A DNA stretch of 64,000 nucleotides from Gammaproteobacteria bacterium (GCA_016200485.1 JACQEP010000009.1:39868-103867), one strand, 5' to 3'. Counted from the first letter of the stretch, positions 27,340-35,724 are shown. The notes: generated from the sequence alone by a model not told the origin. Numbers and translations are program-made.

Positions 27340-27705
27340 ATGAAAAAGCTCGTCCTGTTCTGCTTGGGGTTAACATTGTCGGTGGGTGCTTCACTGGCGA
27401 ATGCTGGTAGTTGTGAGGTTCATTATAAACGTACTGCTTGTAAAGGCCAGGAAGCGACTGCCTACCGCAAGTGTAATGGCGAGAAAGAATGTAATAAAGA
27501 CCATGACGCGGATTCGGTGGCGGCATGTCAAGACTTGGCAGTTAAGGCCTGTGCTAATGATCGATTCGATATCACCAAAAGCAAGGTCATAACCGCCAAA
27601 TTCAATGGCAAGGCAATTAAATCCGCATCAGGGAAAGACGATTTTTGTATGGACTACGCCAACAAGGCAACTGAGTTCAATCAATGTCCAGAAGACAAGA
27701 AATAA
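27340..27705 (+). CDS. Small exported cysteine-rich protein
   Basis: 121 residues with an ideal AAGGAGATATAA leader before the ATG. Signal peptide MKKLVLFCLGLTLSVGASLANA, then about 99 residues carrying eight cysteines (in SCEVHY, TACKGQ, KCNGEKECNKD, AACQDL, KACAND, DFCMDY, QCPED), all consistent with disulfides in the periplasm or outside. Strongly charged, lysine-rich. I do not recognise the family. It follows the chemoreceptor by 119 bases on the same strand and ends just before a shared terminator. A role as a binding protein for the receptor is conceivable but speculative. Confidence 0.8.
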   Translation: MKKLVLFCLGLTLSVGASLANAGSCEVHYKRTACKGQEATAYRKCNGEKECNKDHDADSVAACQDLAVKACANDRFDITKSKVITAKFNGKAIKSASGKDDFCMDYANKATEFNQCPEDKK

Positions 27706-27730
27706 GCTAATTTAACTGCGTTTGTTTGAA

Positions 27731-27767
27731 TACAAAGCCCGGACACGTTGCTTGTCTGGGCTTTGTA
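27731..27767. terminator. Bidirectional terminator between the exported protein gene and cbbO
   Basis: Long palindrome TACAAAGCCCGGACA...TGTCTGGGCTTTGTA (one mismatch) with T/A tracts on both sides, lying exactly between convergent genes. Confidence 0.85.
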
Positions 27768-27768
27768 T

Positions 27769-30090
27769 TTACTTGGTCAGGCTTGCAAACAACAGAGGTA
27801 ATTTTTCTGGTAGTCGTTGCACATGGTCAATCACAGTATAGTTATTGCTGCCAAAAATGCGCTTAACGTAATTATCAGCATTCGGATCCAGTGTCAGGCA
27901 GTAGCTCATAATGCCTTTGGAGTAGAGTTCTTCCACCGCTTTTTTGGTGTCGTAACGCAGGTGTTGTGGGTCACGCTCGTCAATGTCCGCTGGCTCACCG
28001 TCGGTGACGATTAATAGCAGCTTCTTGCGTTCGGGTTGTTTAAGCAGGTGTTGTCCCGCATGGCGCATTGCGGCGCCCATCCGTGTCGAGAGCCCGCCCT
28101 TCATTCCCGCCAGCCGCGCTTTTGCTTCATCATCGAATTTTTGATTGAAGTCCTTGAAGCGAAAATACTGCACGTCGTGACGGCCATCGGAGGCGAAGCC
28201 ATGGATGGCGAAGGGGTCGCCAATGCCGTTGATCGCGGTGGCGACCAGGGTGCAGGCCTCGCGTGTCAGCTGCAGGATCGATTTATCAGTATCGGCGACT
28301 AATTCATTGGTCGACTCGGAGAGATCAAGCAGGACTACGACGCACAAATCTCGACTTTTGATCACATTGCGCATGGTAATGCGGGGGCTGGGTTGTTCAC
28401 CCATGCGGATGGCGATCATGGCGTCAATGGCGGCGTTGAGATCGATCTCATCGCCATCCTCCAGATTGCGCATTCGCTGCACGCCTTCGGGTTGTAGCAT
28501 GTCGATAATCTGCTTGATGCGAAATGCAATCGGCTTGTGTTCGAGCAAAATCTTCTCGATGTCTGCCGGATCCCCTTTCTTGGGACGCCGCTCAAAAACG
28601 GTGGTCCAATCCGGGCGGTGCAATTGCACCTGATAATCCCATTCCGGATAGCGATAGGGGTCGGAGATAGGCTCCTTGCCTTCCAGTTCATTGATGGTGC
28701 AGCCTTCATCCAGATAGAACGGCGTCGATAGCGTCCAGATTTCCTGTGCGTCGTCTCCCGCCAGTTCGCAATCCACCTCGTTGACCATCTCCATCAATGA
28801 CATGCGCTTACGCACTTGCCGTGACTGACCGGGGAGCGCTGCACCATCAGCCCAGGACAGTTCTTCAAATTCCCAGACGAAACGGTTGTCGTCGCGGTAA
28901 GGAATGCGGATCGATTGCAGGATGCGCAGGCTGGGCACCTCCCGTCGCACGGCAAAGAGGTTGTATAACTCCAGTCCCATGTGCCAGGAGAACTGGTTGT
29001 TGTCTTTGTTGGCGTCGATATTGGCGTGGAATTTTTCGGCGAAGGTGTTCAACTCAGCATCATCCGATTTTACCGTGGCGTCGAGCAGCATGTGTGCAAC
29101 ATGCTCAAGGATTTCAGTCGTATGATGTTCCAGGGTGCATTCATGCTGCAATGACAACATCCGCTTCCACAGCTTCTTCAGACCGGGGAAGGCATTGGCG
29201 GCCTCATATTCGACGCGGGCGTCTTCAAGCAAGCCGATGAAGAACATCTGCGCCTGACTCAATTGTTCGGCTGAGATCGCGTTGCGGGTATAACAGATGT
29301 GTGCCGCCAGATGGGCAACGATGGCGCGATACACATCGATGCCGGCGATATCGCCAATATTATCGACGGCGTCCGGCAGATGAATGACGTGTTTTTCAAT
29401 ATAAGGGCGGAAACCTTCGTAATCGGCCGCCGTAGGCCGTAGAAAAAAATCCCGGCCCCAGAGTGCCCGCATGTAAAAATTGAGTTTGCGCTGATTATCG
29501 ATAAACAGTGTGCCGCGGCGTTCCTTTTGCAACACGGCCAGACTGTCTTGAGTCTGGAGGCCAAAATAGGCCGCCTGAGCCTGGAGATTGGTGCGATAGG
29601 CTTCGGCGCCGAAATTTGCCCAGCGCTTGAGGCCGGACAGGGTGAGTTTTGATAACAATGCATCGAGTTGCGACAGCATCGGGCGCAAGCCGCGCGGCGC
29701 CTTGGCTGAAATCTGGTGAACCAATGCCAGATAACCGCGCAACAACTCGGGATCGCCGAGGCGACGTGCAGCCGTCGGCAGGCTGTTGAAGAGCAGGGCG
29801 ATGATCTCGCCGGAGGTCATGGAAGATAATTTCAATGCAGCATGCAGACAGTCGTTGATGATGTCGTCGCCGCACTCTTTCACCACCAATGGCATTTCTT
29901 GAAGATAGGCTATGACCAATTCTTTGCCGCGACCGAGATTGATGAGTCCTTTGCCACCATCAAGATAAGCTTGCAGGCCGGCAGGCGACATGACGCGCGC
30001 GGCTTCGTGGAAACTGCCTTCCAGCACATCCCTGATCTCAGGCGATGCTTCAGTAAACTGTTCCCTGTAATCGTCGAAGTTAATGCTCAT
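27769..30090 (-). CDS. cbbO: RuBisCO activase subunit CbbO (von Willebrand A protein)
   Basis: 773 residues from the ATG at 30090 (MSINFDDYREQF), with GGGAATC upstream; the frame is open further but that would run into a repeat. The large N-terminal helical region is typical of CbbO/NorD. The C-terminal VWA domain has the MIDAS motif DLSES (Asp589, Ser591, Ser593) and VTDGEPADID. CbbO binds RuBisCO through the MIDAS metal and recruits the CbbQ hexamer, together removing inhibitory sugar phosphates from inactive RuBisCO. It is last in the cbbL-S-Q-O cluster. Two partial copies of its 3' end lie nearby (24801 and 34158). Confidence 0.96.
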   Translation of the reverse strand: MSINFDDYREQFTEASPEIRDVLEGSFHEAARVMSPAGLQAYLDGGKGLINLGRGKELVIAYLQEMPLVVKECGDDIINDCLHAALKLSSMTSGEIIALLFNSLPTAARRLGDPELLRGYLALVHQISAKAPRGLRPMLSQLDALLSKLTLSGLKRWANFGAEAYRTNLQAQAAYFGLQTQDSLAVLQKERRGTLFIDNQRKLNFYMRALWGRDFFLRPTAADYEGFRPYIEKHVIHLPDAVDNIGDIAGIDVYRAIVAHLAAHICYTRNAISAEQLSQAQMFFIGLLEDARVEYEAANAFPGLKKLWKRMLSLQHECTLEHHTTEILEHVAHMLLDATVKSDDAELNTFAEKFHANIDANKDNNQFSWHMGLELYNLFAVRREVPSLRILQSIRIPYRDDNRFVWEFEELSWADGAALPGQSRQVRKRMSLMEMVNEVDCELAGDDAQEIWTLSTPFYLDEGCTINELEGKEPISDPYRYPEWDYQVQLHRPDWTTVFERRPKKGDPADIEKILLEHKPIAFRIKQIIDMLQPEGVQRMRNLEDGDEIDLNAAIDAMIAIRMGEQPSPRITMRNVIKSRDLCVVVLLDLSESTNELVADTDKSILQLTREACTLVATAINGIGDPFAIHGFASDGRHDVQYFRFKDFNQKFDDEAKARLAGMKGGLSTRMGAAMRHAGQHLLKQPERKKLLLIVTDGEPADIDERDPQHLRYDTKKAVEELYSKGIMSYCLTLDPNADNYVKRIFGSNNYTVIDHVQRLPEKLPLLFASLTK

Positions 30091-30105
30091 CGTTGATTCC
30101 CGTTT

Positions 30106-30154
30106 GTAGGGTGCGCTGCGCGCACCGGACATTGGTGCGTGTAACGCACCCTAC
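30106..30154. repeat. Palindromic repeat, family C, copy 1 (between cbbQ and cbbO)
   Basis: GTAGGGTGCG at the left and CGCACCCTAC at the right, with an inner CGCACC/GGTGCG pair, forming a nested hairpin. It occupies nearly the whole gap between the cbbQ stop and cbbO start. Copy 2 is at 31507-31555. Confidence 0.85.
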
Positions 30155-30156
30155 AT

Positions 30157-30966
30157 TTATCCAAAAAACGTATTTACTGCGGCATCCAATGTATCGCGCA
30201 TATCCGGATCGTCGGTCAGTGGTCGGACCAGCGTCATGCTGCATGCGGCAACGGGGTTAACTCCCTTGGCAATCAACTGACCTGCATATACCAACAGACG
30301 GGTCGAAATGCCTTCGTCCAGGCCGTGGCCTTTGAGGTTGCGGGCACGATGCGCGATTTGCACCAGCTTGTGGGCGGTATCTTTATCGACATCCGTTTCC
30401 TTGGCCACGATTTCAGTTTCGATGTCTTCGGTCGGGTAGTCGAAGTCCAGCGCAGCGAAGCGTTGTTTAGTGGATTGCTTCAGATCTTTCATCAAGCTCT
30501 GATAACCGGGGTTGTATGAAATCACCAACTGAAAATCCGGATGTGCTTCGATCAGTTCACCTTTTTTGTCCAGCGGCAGGTTGCGGCGATGGTCGGTCAG
30601 TGGATGGATGACCACGGTAGTGTCCTGCCGCGCCTCAACCACTTCATCGAGATAACAAATGGCGCCGATACGCGCGGCCGTAGCCAGCGGGCCGTCCTGC
30701 CATTTGGTGCCATCTTTGTCGAGCAGGAAGCGGCCGACCAGATCTGAGGCGGTCATGTCTTCATTACAGGCGACGGTGATCAACGGTTTTTTCAGTTTCC
30801 ACGCCATGTATTCAACAAAGCGCGATTTGCCGCAACCGGTCGGGCCCTTGAGCATGACGGGCATGCGGACGCTGTATGCGGCCTCATATAAACCGACTTC
30901 ATTGGCGACCGGACGGTAGTAAGGTTCTTTTTTGACTTGATATTGCTCGAGATTACTTTTACTCAT
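30157..30966 (-). CDS. cbbQ: RuBisCO activase AAA+ ATPase CbbQ
   Basis: 269 residues, MoxR-type AAA+. Walker A GPTGCGKS (residues 41-48), Walker B ICYLDEV, sensor 1 VISYNPGYQ, and an arginine-containing TKQRFAALDFDYP; a C-terminal CbbQ/NirQ-type lid (EGISTRLLVYAGQLI). CbbQ forms hexamers that hydrolyse ATP and, with CbbO, remodel inhibited RuBisCO. The hexamer-stimulating partner and substrate are encoded next to it. A strong terminator upstream (31011-31047) between cbbS and cbbQ suggests lower expression than cbbLS. Confidence 0.97.
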   Translation of the reverse strand: MSKSNLEQYQVKKEPYYRPVANEVGLYEAAYSVRMPVMLKGPTGCGKSRFVEYMAWKLKKPLITVACNEDMTASDLVGRFLLDKDGTKWQDGPLATAARIGAICYLDEVVEARQDTTVVIHPLTDHRRNLPLDKKGELIEAHPDFQLVISYNPGYQSLMKDLKQSTKQRFAALDFDYPTEDIETEIVAKETDVDKDTAHKLVQIAHRARNLKGHGLDEGISTRLLVYAGQLIAKGVNPVAACSMTLVRPLTDDPDMRDTLDAAVNTFFG

Positions 30967-31010
30967 GGTGATTATCCTTTGGCGGTTTGTCTTCTATAAT
31001 TAGTGAGACA

Positions 31011-31047
31011 AAAAAAGCCCCTGGGCGGAAACCGGCCAGGGGCTTTT
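31011..31047 (-). terminator. Terminator/attenuator between cbbS and cbbQ
   Basis: On the minus strand: AAAAGCCCCTGG, an 11-base loop, CCAGGGGCTTTTTT. A 10+ bp stem with a long T tract right after the cbbS stop. It would end most cbbLS transcripts before cbbQO. Confidence 0.9.
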
Positions 31048-31071
31048 GATTACAGCTCGACCCGACCGAAC

Positions 31072-31428
31072 TTATACAGCTTTACCGCGGAATACCACCA
31101 TCTCGGCACCCTTGGACTGATTAAAGTTGTTGTAGCCGACCAGACGCACGTGGTTGTTGGGGTGCGCCTTGTGGCAGGCTTCGGCTTCAGCCAGGATTCT
31201 GTCCACGTTGGTTTCGCCAAACAGCGGCAGCTTCCACATGTACCAATAATGGTCGAAGGCGTTTTCCGGCTCGGAGTGCTCAACGGCCGGGTTCCACCCT
31301 TTGCTGACGATGTACTCCACCTGCTTGCGGATCTGCTCTTTGGTCATGGCGGGCAGATACGAGAAGGTCTCAAATTTCCGGCTTGAGGCATCGCTCACAC
31401 TGGATTTGTAGTCTTGCATTTCGCTCAT
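31072..31428 (-). CDS. cbbS: Ribulose bisphosphate carboxylase small subunit
   Basis: 118 residues, form IA-type small subunit. Family sequences include [50 protein letters not shown] and [10 protein letters not shown]. Eight copies cap the CbbL octamer to give L8S8. The ATG has GGAGATAAGA-type binding site upstream. It follows cbbL by 150 bases, a longer gap than usual because of a 49-bp repeat. Confidence 0.98.
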   Translation of the reverse strand: MSEMQDYKSSVSDASSRKFETFSYLPAMTKEQIRKQVEYIVSKGWNPAVEHSEPENAFDHYWYMWKLPLFGETNVDRILAEAEACHKAHPNNHVRLVGYNNFNQSKGAEMVVFRGKAV

Positions 31429-31506
31429 TGTCTTATCTCCAAAAGTTTTGTTTCAAATTCGAGTTTGGTGTTGTTCACGTTTTATATTGGGTTAAAGTGC
31501 GGGTTT

Positions 31507-31555
31507 GTAGGGTACGCTGTGCGCACCGAATATTGGTGCGTGTAACGCACCCTAC
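31507..31555. repeat. Palindromic repeat, family C, copy 2 (between cbbL and cbbS)
   Basis: 49 bp; same layout as the copy at 30106 with a few substitutions (GTAGGGTACG left arm, CGCACCCTAC right arm, inner GCGCACC/GGTGCG). Located in the cbbL-cbbS spacer. Confidence 0.85.
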
Positions 31556-31578
31556 ATTTAACTCCGCACTTCGATCCG

Positions 31579-33000
31579 CTACTTATGTGCCACGTCCAAT
31601 TTATCTACAGTATCGAATTCGAACTTGATTTCCTTCCAGGTTTCCATCGCAATCTTAAGTTCAGGGCTGGCTTTGGCCGCTTTGGTAAGAACGTCCTTAC
31701 CTTCCTTCTCAATCGCGATCCCCTGGTTGCGAGCTTCGACGCAGGCTTCCAGCGCGACGCGGTTGGCGGCGGCGCCAGCCGCGTTGCCCCAAGGGTGACC
31801 CAGCGTACCACCACCGAATTGCAGCACGGAGTCGTCACCGAAGATGTTGACCAGTGCCGGCATGTGCCAGACGTGGATACCACCGGAGGCGACTGGAATC
31901 ACGCCAGGCATGGAGCCCCAGTCCTGATCGAAGAACAAGCCGCGTGAACGGTCTTCTTTGATAAACCGGTCGCGCATGGTGTCGATCCAGCCCAAAGTGG
32001 CTGCACGATCGCCTTCCAGCTTGCCGACCACGGTACCGGAGTGCAGGTGGTCACCACCGGACAGACGCAGCACCTTGGTCAGTACGCGGAAGTGGATACC
32101 ATGATGCGGGTTACGGTCCAGTACGGCGTGCATGGCGCGATGGATGTGCAACAGCATGCCATTGTTGCGGCACCAGTTGGCCAGGCCGGTATTGGCCGTC
32201 AGGCCGCCGGTCAGGTAGTCGTGCATGATGATCGGCGCGCCCAATTCCTTGGCATATTCGGCACGCTTGTACATCTCCTCCGGTGTGGGCGCGGTCACGT
32301 TCAGGTAGTGCCCCTTGCGCTCGCCGGTCTCCGCTTCGGCCTTGTGGATGGCCTCCATAACGAAATCGAAGCGATGGTTCCAGCGCATGAAGGGCTGGCT
32401 GTTGACGTTCTCGTCGTCCTTGGTGAAGTCCAGACCGCCGCGCAGACACTCGTATACGGCGCGGCCGTAGTTCTTGGCGGACAACCCCAGCTTGGGTTTG
32501 ATGGTGCAGCCCAGCATCGGACGGCCGTACTTGTTCATGATGTCGCGTTCGACCTGAATACCTTGTGGCGGTCCGCCGCAGGTCTTCACGTAGGCGATCG
32601 GGAAGCGGATGTCTTCCAGACGCAGGGCGCGGAGGGCCTTGAAACCGAACACGTTGCCCACCAGCGAAGTCAGCACGTTTACCACCGACCCTTCTTCGAA
32701 CAGATCGATCGGGTAGGCGATGAAGGCGTAGAAACAGGTGTCGTCGCCCGGCACGTCTTCGATGGCGTAGGCGCGGCCCTTGTAGTAGTCCAGGTCGGTC
32801 AACAGATCGGTCCACACCGTGGTCCAGGTGCCGGTGGAGGACTCGGCCGCAACGGCCGCAGCGACTTCTTCACGCGGTACGCCGGCTTGCGGGGTGACCT
32901 TGAAGCAGGCCAGGATGTCGGTATCCAGCGGGGTGTAATTCGGCGTCCAATAGGTTTCGCGGTATTCTTTCACGCCCGCGTTGTAGGTCTTAACTGCCAT
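31579..33000 (-). CDS. cbbL: Ribulose bisphosphate carboxylase large subunit, form IA
   Basis: 473 residues from the ATG at 33000, 8 bases after AAGGAGC; the longer upstream frame is not needed. Catalytic landmarks: [20 protein letters not shown], the carbamylated lysine in [43 protein letters not shown] and [14 protein letters not shown]. It catalyses CO2 fixation onto ribulose-1,5-bisphosphate in the Calvin cycle. No carboxysome genes follow; cbbS, cbbQ and cbbO do, the arrangement called form IAq. Asp82, reported as the CbbO contact in the Acidithiobacillus enzyme, is present (AIEDVPGDD). Divergent from cbbR. Confidence 0.99.
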   Translation of the reverse strand: MAVKTYNAGVKEYRETYWTPNYTPLDTDILACFKVTPQAGVPREEVAAAVAAESSTGTWTTVWTDLLTDLDYYKGRAYAIEDVPGDDTCFYAFIAYPIDLFEEGSVVNVLTSLVGNVFGFKALRALRLEDIRFPIAYVKTCGGPPQGIQVERDIMNKYGRPMLGCTIKPKLGLSAKNYGRAVYECLRGGLDFTKDDENVNSQPFMRWNHRFDFVMEAIHKAEAETGERKGHYLNVTAPTPEEMYKRAEYAKELGAPIIMHDYLTGGLTANTGLANWCRNNGMLLHIHRAMHAVLDRNPHHGIHFRVLTKVLRLSGGDHLHSGTVVGKLEGDRAATLGWIDTMRDRFIKEDRSRGLFFDQDWGSMPGVIPVASGGIHVWHMPALVNIFGDDSVLQFGGGTLGHPWGNAAGAAANRVALEACVEARNQGIAIEKEGKDVLTKAAKASPELKIAMETWKEIKFEFDTVDKLDVAHK

Positions 33001-33138
33001 GGCAGTGCTCCTTGATGGTTGGTGTAAATCGTCAGCCGCTTCAAACTTCTTCACCACTGAGACCCTGGTGCCGGACCGCGGCAGTGGTCGGCGGGTAAGC
33101 AGTGGATGTAGGCCACTATAGCGGATATTTGTATAAAG

Positions 33139-33153
33139 TAAATTCAGAGTTTA
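33139..33153. promoter_or_regulatory. Candidate CbbR operator (TAAA-N7-TTTA)
   Basis: Dyad TAAA, 7 bases, TTTA in the cbbL-cbbR divergent spacer, fitting the general LysR-type T-Nx-A pattern and the TNA-N7-TNA spacing described for CbbR sites. Confidence 0.45.
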
Positions 33154-33162
33154 TGATTGTTG

Positions 33163-33182
33163 CCATAAGCTATTACTTATGG
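33163..33182. promoter_or_regulatory. Candidate CbbR autoregulatory operator
   Basis: Perfect 7-bp dyad CCATAAG-N6-CTTATGG ending 6 bases before the cbbR ATG and covering its ribosome binding region, a position suited to autorepression. Confidence 0.5.
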
Positions 33183-33188
33183 GAAAAT

Positions 33189-34112
33189 ATGAACCTTACA
33201 TTTCGTCAGTTAAAGGTATTTGAAGCGGTTGCACGGCATCTGAGTTACACGCGTGCAGCGCAGGATTTGCATCTTACGCAGCCCGCAGTTTCCATGCAAA
33301 TAAAACAGCTGGAAGAAAATGTCGGTTTGCCGTTGTTTGAACAAATCGGCAAACAGATTTATCTCACCGAAGCGGGACGCGAGATGTATCATTATTGCCG
33401 CACGATTGCTGCCCAAGTGCGTGAAGCCGAAGAAGTCATTGAACAACTCAAAGGTATACAACGCGGACGTTTGCGCATTTCGGTGGCCAGTACTGCTAAT
33501 TATTTTGCGACACGATTGTTGGCTGCATTCGTGAAGCGGCATGAAGGTGTGAGTTTTACGCTAGACGTTACGAATCGTGAAACATTGCTACGCCAGCTCG
33601 ACGCCAATGAACAAGATTTGGTGATCATGGGTAAACCACCGGAAGGTTTGGAATTGGTGGCTGAGCCATTCATGGAAAATCCGCTGGTGGTGATCGCGCC
33701 GCCCGATCATCCACTCACTAAAAAGAAAAAAATTCCACTTCAGCAACTGCAAACTGAAATCTTTGTTGTGCGTGAAGCAGGTTCCGGTACCCGGATTGCC
33801 ATGGAACGATTTTTCAGTGAACGTGGTATTGAATTGAACACCAGCATGGAGATGAGCAGTAATGAAGCCATCAAGCAGGCGGTGGCTGCGGGTTTGGGAC
33901 TTGGCTTGGTTTCCATTCATACCCTGGGTCTTGAGTTGCGCGCCAAAGATTTGGTAGTGCTGGATGTACAGGATTTTCCCATCCTGCGGCACTGGTACAT
34001 CGTTCACCGGCAGGGCAAGCGCTTGTCCGTTGTTGCCCAGGCGTTCAAGGACTTCTTATTGGAAGAGGCGAAGGTGATATTGAAGATGCCGGGCGGTGTG
34101 AATGCAGAGTAG
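33189..34112 (+). CDS. cbbR: LysR-type transcriptional regulator of CO2 fixation, CbbR
   Basis: 307 residues from the ATG at 33189 (MNLTFRQLKVFEAVARHLSY). Winged-helix HTH at residues 1-60 (YTRAAQDLHLTQPAVSMQIK), linker helix, then a LysR effector domain (RGRLRISVASTANYFATRLL; VVREAGSGTRIAMERFF; AVAAGLGLGLVSIHTLGLE). CbbR activates cbb operons in response to metabolites such as RuBP, PEP or NADPH. It is divergent from cbbL with two dyads in the spacer. The start upstream used by a longer frame is unlikely, as it would put 29 non-conserved residues before the HTH. Confidence 0.96.
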   Translation: MNLTFRQLKVFEAVARHLSYTRAAQDLHLTQPAVSMQIKQLEENVGLPLFEQIGKQIYLTEAGREMYHYCRTIAAQVREAEEVIEQLKGIQRGRLRISVASTANYFATRLLAAFVKRHEGVSFTLDVTNRETLLRQLDANEQDLVIMGKPPEGLELVAEPFMENPLVVIAPPDHPLTKKKKIPLQQLQTEIFVVREAGSGTRIAMERFFSERGIELNTSMEMSSNEAIKQAVAAGLGLGLVSIHTLGLELRAKDLVVLDVQDFPILRHWYIVHRQGKRLSVVAQAFKDFLLEEAKVILKMPGGVNAE

Positions 34113-34157
34113 ATAGCCGCAGGCGAATCTAAATTTATCTGCGTCCTTCCTCTATCA

Positions 34158-34283
34158 ATTAGCCTTGATCCCCGGGCCGATGAATAGGTGGCTGATATTT
34201 TCGGTGATAGTTATGCCGTGATCGATAATGTCGAGAAGTTGCCGGAGCAATTGACGCGCTTGTTTGTGACCTTGACCAAGTGA
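34158..34283 (+). pseudogene. Decayed cbbO C-terminal fragment (third cbbO tail)
   Basis: Translating + strand from 34158 gives SLDPRADE-stop-VADIFGDSYAV, then IDNVEKLPEQLTRLFVTLTK and a TGA at 34281-34283. This aligns with the end of CbbO (LDPNADNYVKRIFGSNNYTVID, HVQRLPEKLPLLFASLTK). An in-frame TAG at 34185-34187 replaces the Tyr codon. It is much more diverged than the 24801 copy and in the opposite orientation to the intact gene. No upstream part is visible. Confidence 0.85.
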
Positions 34284-34383
34284 TTTCATGCCAGGCTTTG
34301 GTTGTGGCGGGCGGGTCCGTTGGCGATGTGGAGCCGATATGCCACAATTGTTGATGTTGAAGGGTATCTAGGTAGTTTTAGCA

Positions 34384-35448
34384 ATGATGGAAGAGCAGGG
34401 TAGTTGGATGCAGCGCGTGACAGCGCGCTGGTCGTCTGGGGCGTCTGAATCAGGGCAGCGGCGTTGGGTTAGGGTCGGGGCCGATGTTGGTTTGGCGCTG
34501 TTCGTGATCGGTGTAATAGCCGTGCTGACGGTTCCGGCCTCGCCTTCCGTTACCGCTCCTGTTCAAGTTCAATCCCCAGTATTGGAGCCGCCGGCGCCAG
34601 CGGTGGAGACGGCGCTGGAACACGCGCGCCAACATATGCAGCCAGGATATCGTTGTCCTATTCATCCTGAAGTGGTTTCTGAGACGCCTGGGCGCTGCCT
34701 AATCTGTGGCGAGGCCTTGGTCCCTGCAGTATCGACTATGAAACCCTCAGAGTTGCATCCGGTCGATGTCGTGGCCTACGTCGATAATAGTCATCGCAAT
34801 CGTGACGTGATCCCTGAAAGTGAGGGATGGGTGGAGCGTATTGTCAAGGCAAAGGTGGGGCAGCGTGTAAAGCAGGGTGATGTGTTACTGGAGATTTATT
34901 CTCCGGGGTTGGTGCAATTGCAAATGGATTATCTGGATGGTCAGCGGCGTAAAGACGCACTGGCTTTGATTGATGCGCGCAACCGGTTGCGTGCCCATGG
35001 CCAAACGGATGAGTCGATTCGTGCGCTGGCGCTGGGAAAAAAGGCGGACGGGGTAATTCGCGTGCGAGCCCCTGGCGATGGGATGATCACTGAAGTTTAT
35101 GCCCCTGAAGGAATCTTTGTGCCGCAGGGTATCGCGGTGGTGGATATGGTGGATGTTTCCAGTTTATGGATGAGCGCCAAGGTGCCGCTTTCAAAAATCA
35201 TGGGGTTAGCGCCTGGAGTCAAGGTTGAGGCGCGCTCACCATTGCTGGGTAATGAAGTGTTGCTTGGGCAAACGGTGGCGGTGGATCGATTGGCTGCCGG
35301 AGATGATGCGCTGACGGTACAGGTGCGTTTCGATAACAGCAGTCAGAAGTTGGCGGAACGGCACTACGCGGATTTGCGGATATTTCCCGCTCAGCCGGTG
35401 AGTGAGCCGCTACTGCCGATGGTGAATGCTGATTGGTTGGACTACTAA
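34384..35448 (+). CDS. CusB/HlyD-type periplasmic adaptor with heavy-metal-binding domain
   Basis: 354 residues. N-terminal membrane anchor (VGLALFVIGVIAVLTVPA, about 36-52), then a heavy-metal-binding domain YRCPIHPEVVSETPGRCLIC (Cys91, His94, Cys105, Cys108), a barrel-sandwich hybrid (EGWVERIVKAKVGQRVKQGDVLLEIYSPGLVQLQ) with a short helical hairpin, and a beta-barrel with VRAPGDGMITEVYAPEGIFVPQG. It resembles CusB of copper efflux RND pumps but lacks the C-terminal membrane-proximal domain. No CusA or outer-membrane gene is adjacent. Role in copper transfer or efflux is inferred from domain and from the copper genes downstream. A second in-frame ATG (residue 9) is an alternative start. Confidence 0.82.
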   Translation: MMEEQGSWMQRVTARWSSGASESGQRRWVRVGADVGLALFVIGVIAVLTVPASPSVTAPVQVQSPVLEPPAPAVETALEHARQHMQPGYRCPIHPEVVSETPGRCLICGEALVPAVSTMKPSELHPVDVVAYVDNSHRNRDVIPESEGWVERIVKAKVGQRVKQGDVLLEIYSPGLVQLQMDYLDGQRRKDALALIDARNRLRAHGQTDESIRALALGKKADGVIRVRAPGDGMITEVYAPEGIFVPQGIAVVDMVDVSSLWMSAKVPLSKIMGLAPGVKVEARSPLLGNEVLLGQTVAVDRLAAGDDALTVQVRFDNSSQKLAERHYADLRIFPAQPVSEPLLPMVNADWLDY

Positions 35449-35457
35449 TAAGTTTGC

Positions 35458-35724
35458 TTAGCGCCGGTGCTGATCCACAAACTGAATCGCTTCTGTCACT
35501 GCATTACGTACGGTTTGTGCGATGTGCGCATGTTCTTCGGCGGAGAGATAAAAAATCAAATCCACATGGTGGCGGACATAGCGTGACGGAAGCCGATTTA
35601 GCGCGACGCAGGCGATATCTTCCATCAAGTCCTCATCGGCCTTGCGCTTCATCGCTTTTAACGTGGTTTTGATTTCGTTAAAGACCAATTGTTCGTAATA
35701 GTTAGCAATATTTTCGAAAGCCAT
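35458..35724 (-). CDS. ComFB family protein
   Basis: 88 residues. The diagnostic pattern of late-competence ComFB proteins is present: EDIACVALNRLPSRYVRHHVDLIFYLS (family consensus ..D..AlALNrLPPrYv). Members often lack a link to competence and some bind cyclic dinucleotides in other bacteria. Convergent with the adaptor gene, 9 bases between the stops; a binding site (GAGGACAACAC on the minus strand) precedes the ATG. Confidence 0.8.
   Translation of the reverse strand: MAFENIANYYEQLVFNEIKTTLKAMKRKADEDLMEDIACVALNRLPSRYVRHHVDLIFYLSAEEHAHIAQTVRNAVTEAIQFVDQHRR

Noticed and set aside
30091..30132. Longer CbbO N-terminus beginning in the repeat
   Set aside because: The extra 14 residues are encoded by palindromic repeat sequence and lack a binding site; the internal ATG matches CbbO.
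32041..33015. Long open frame antisense to cbbL (over 300 codons)
   Set aside because: Low-complexity Val/Gly/Gln/His product typical of an antisense shadow of a strongly biased gene; the cbbL frame is beyond doubt.
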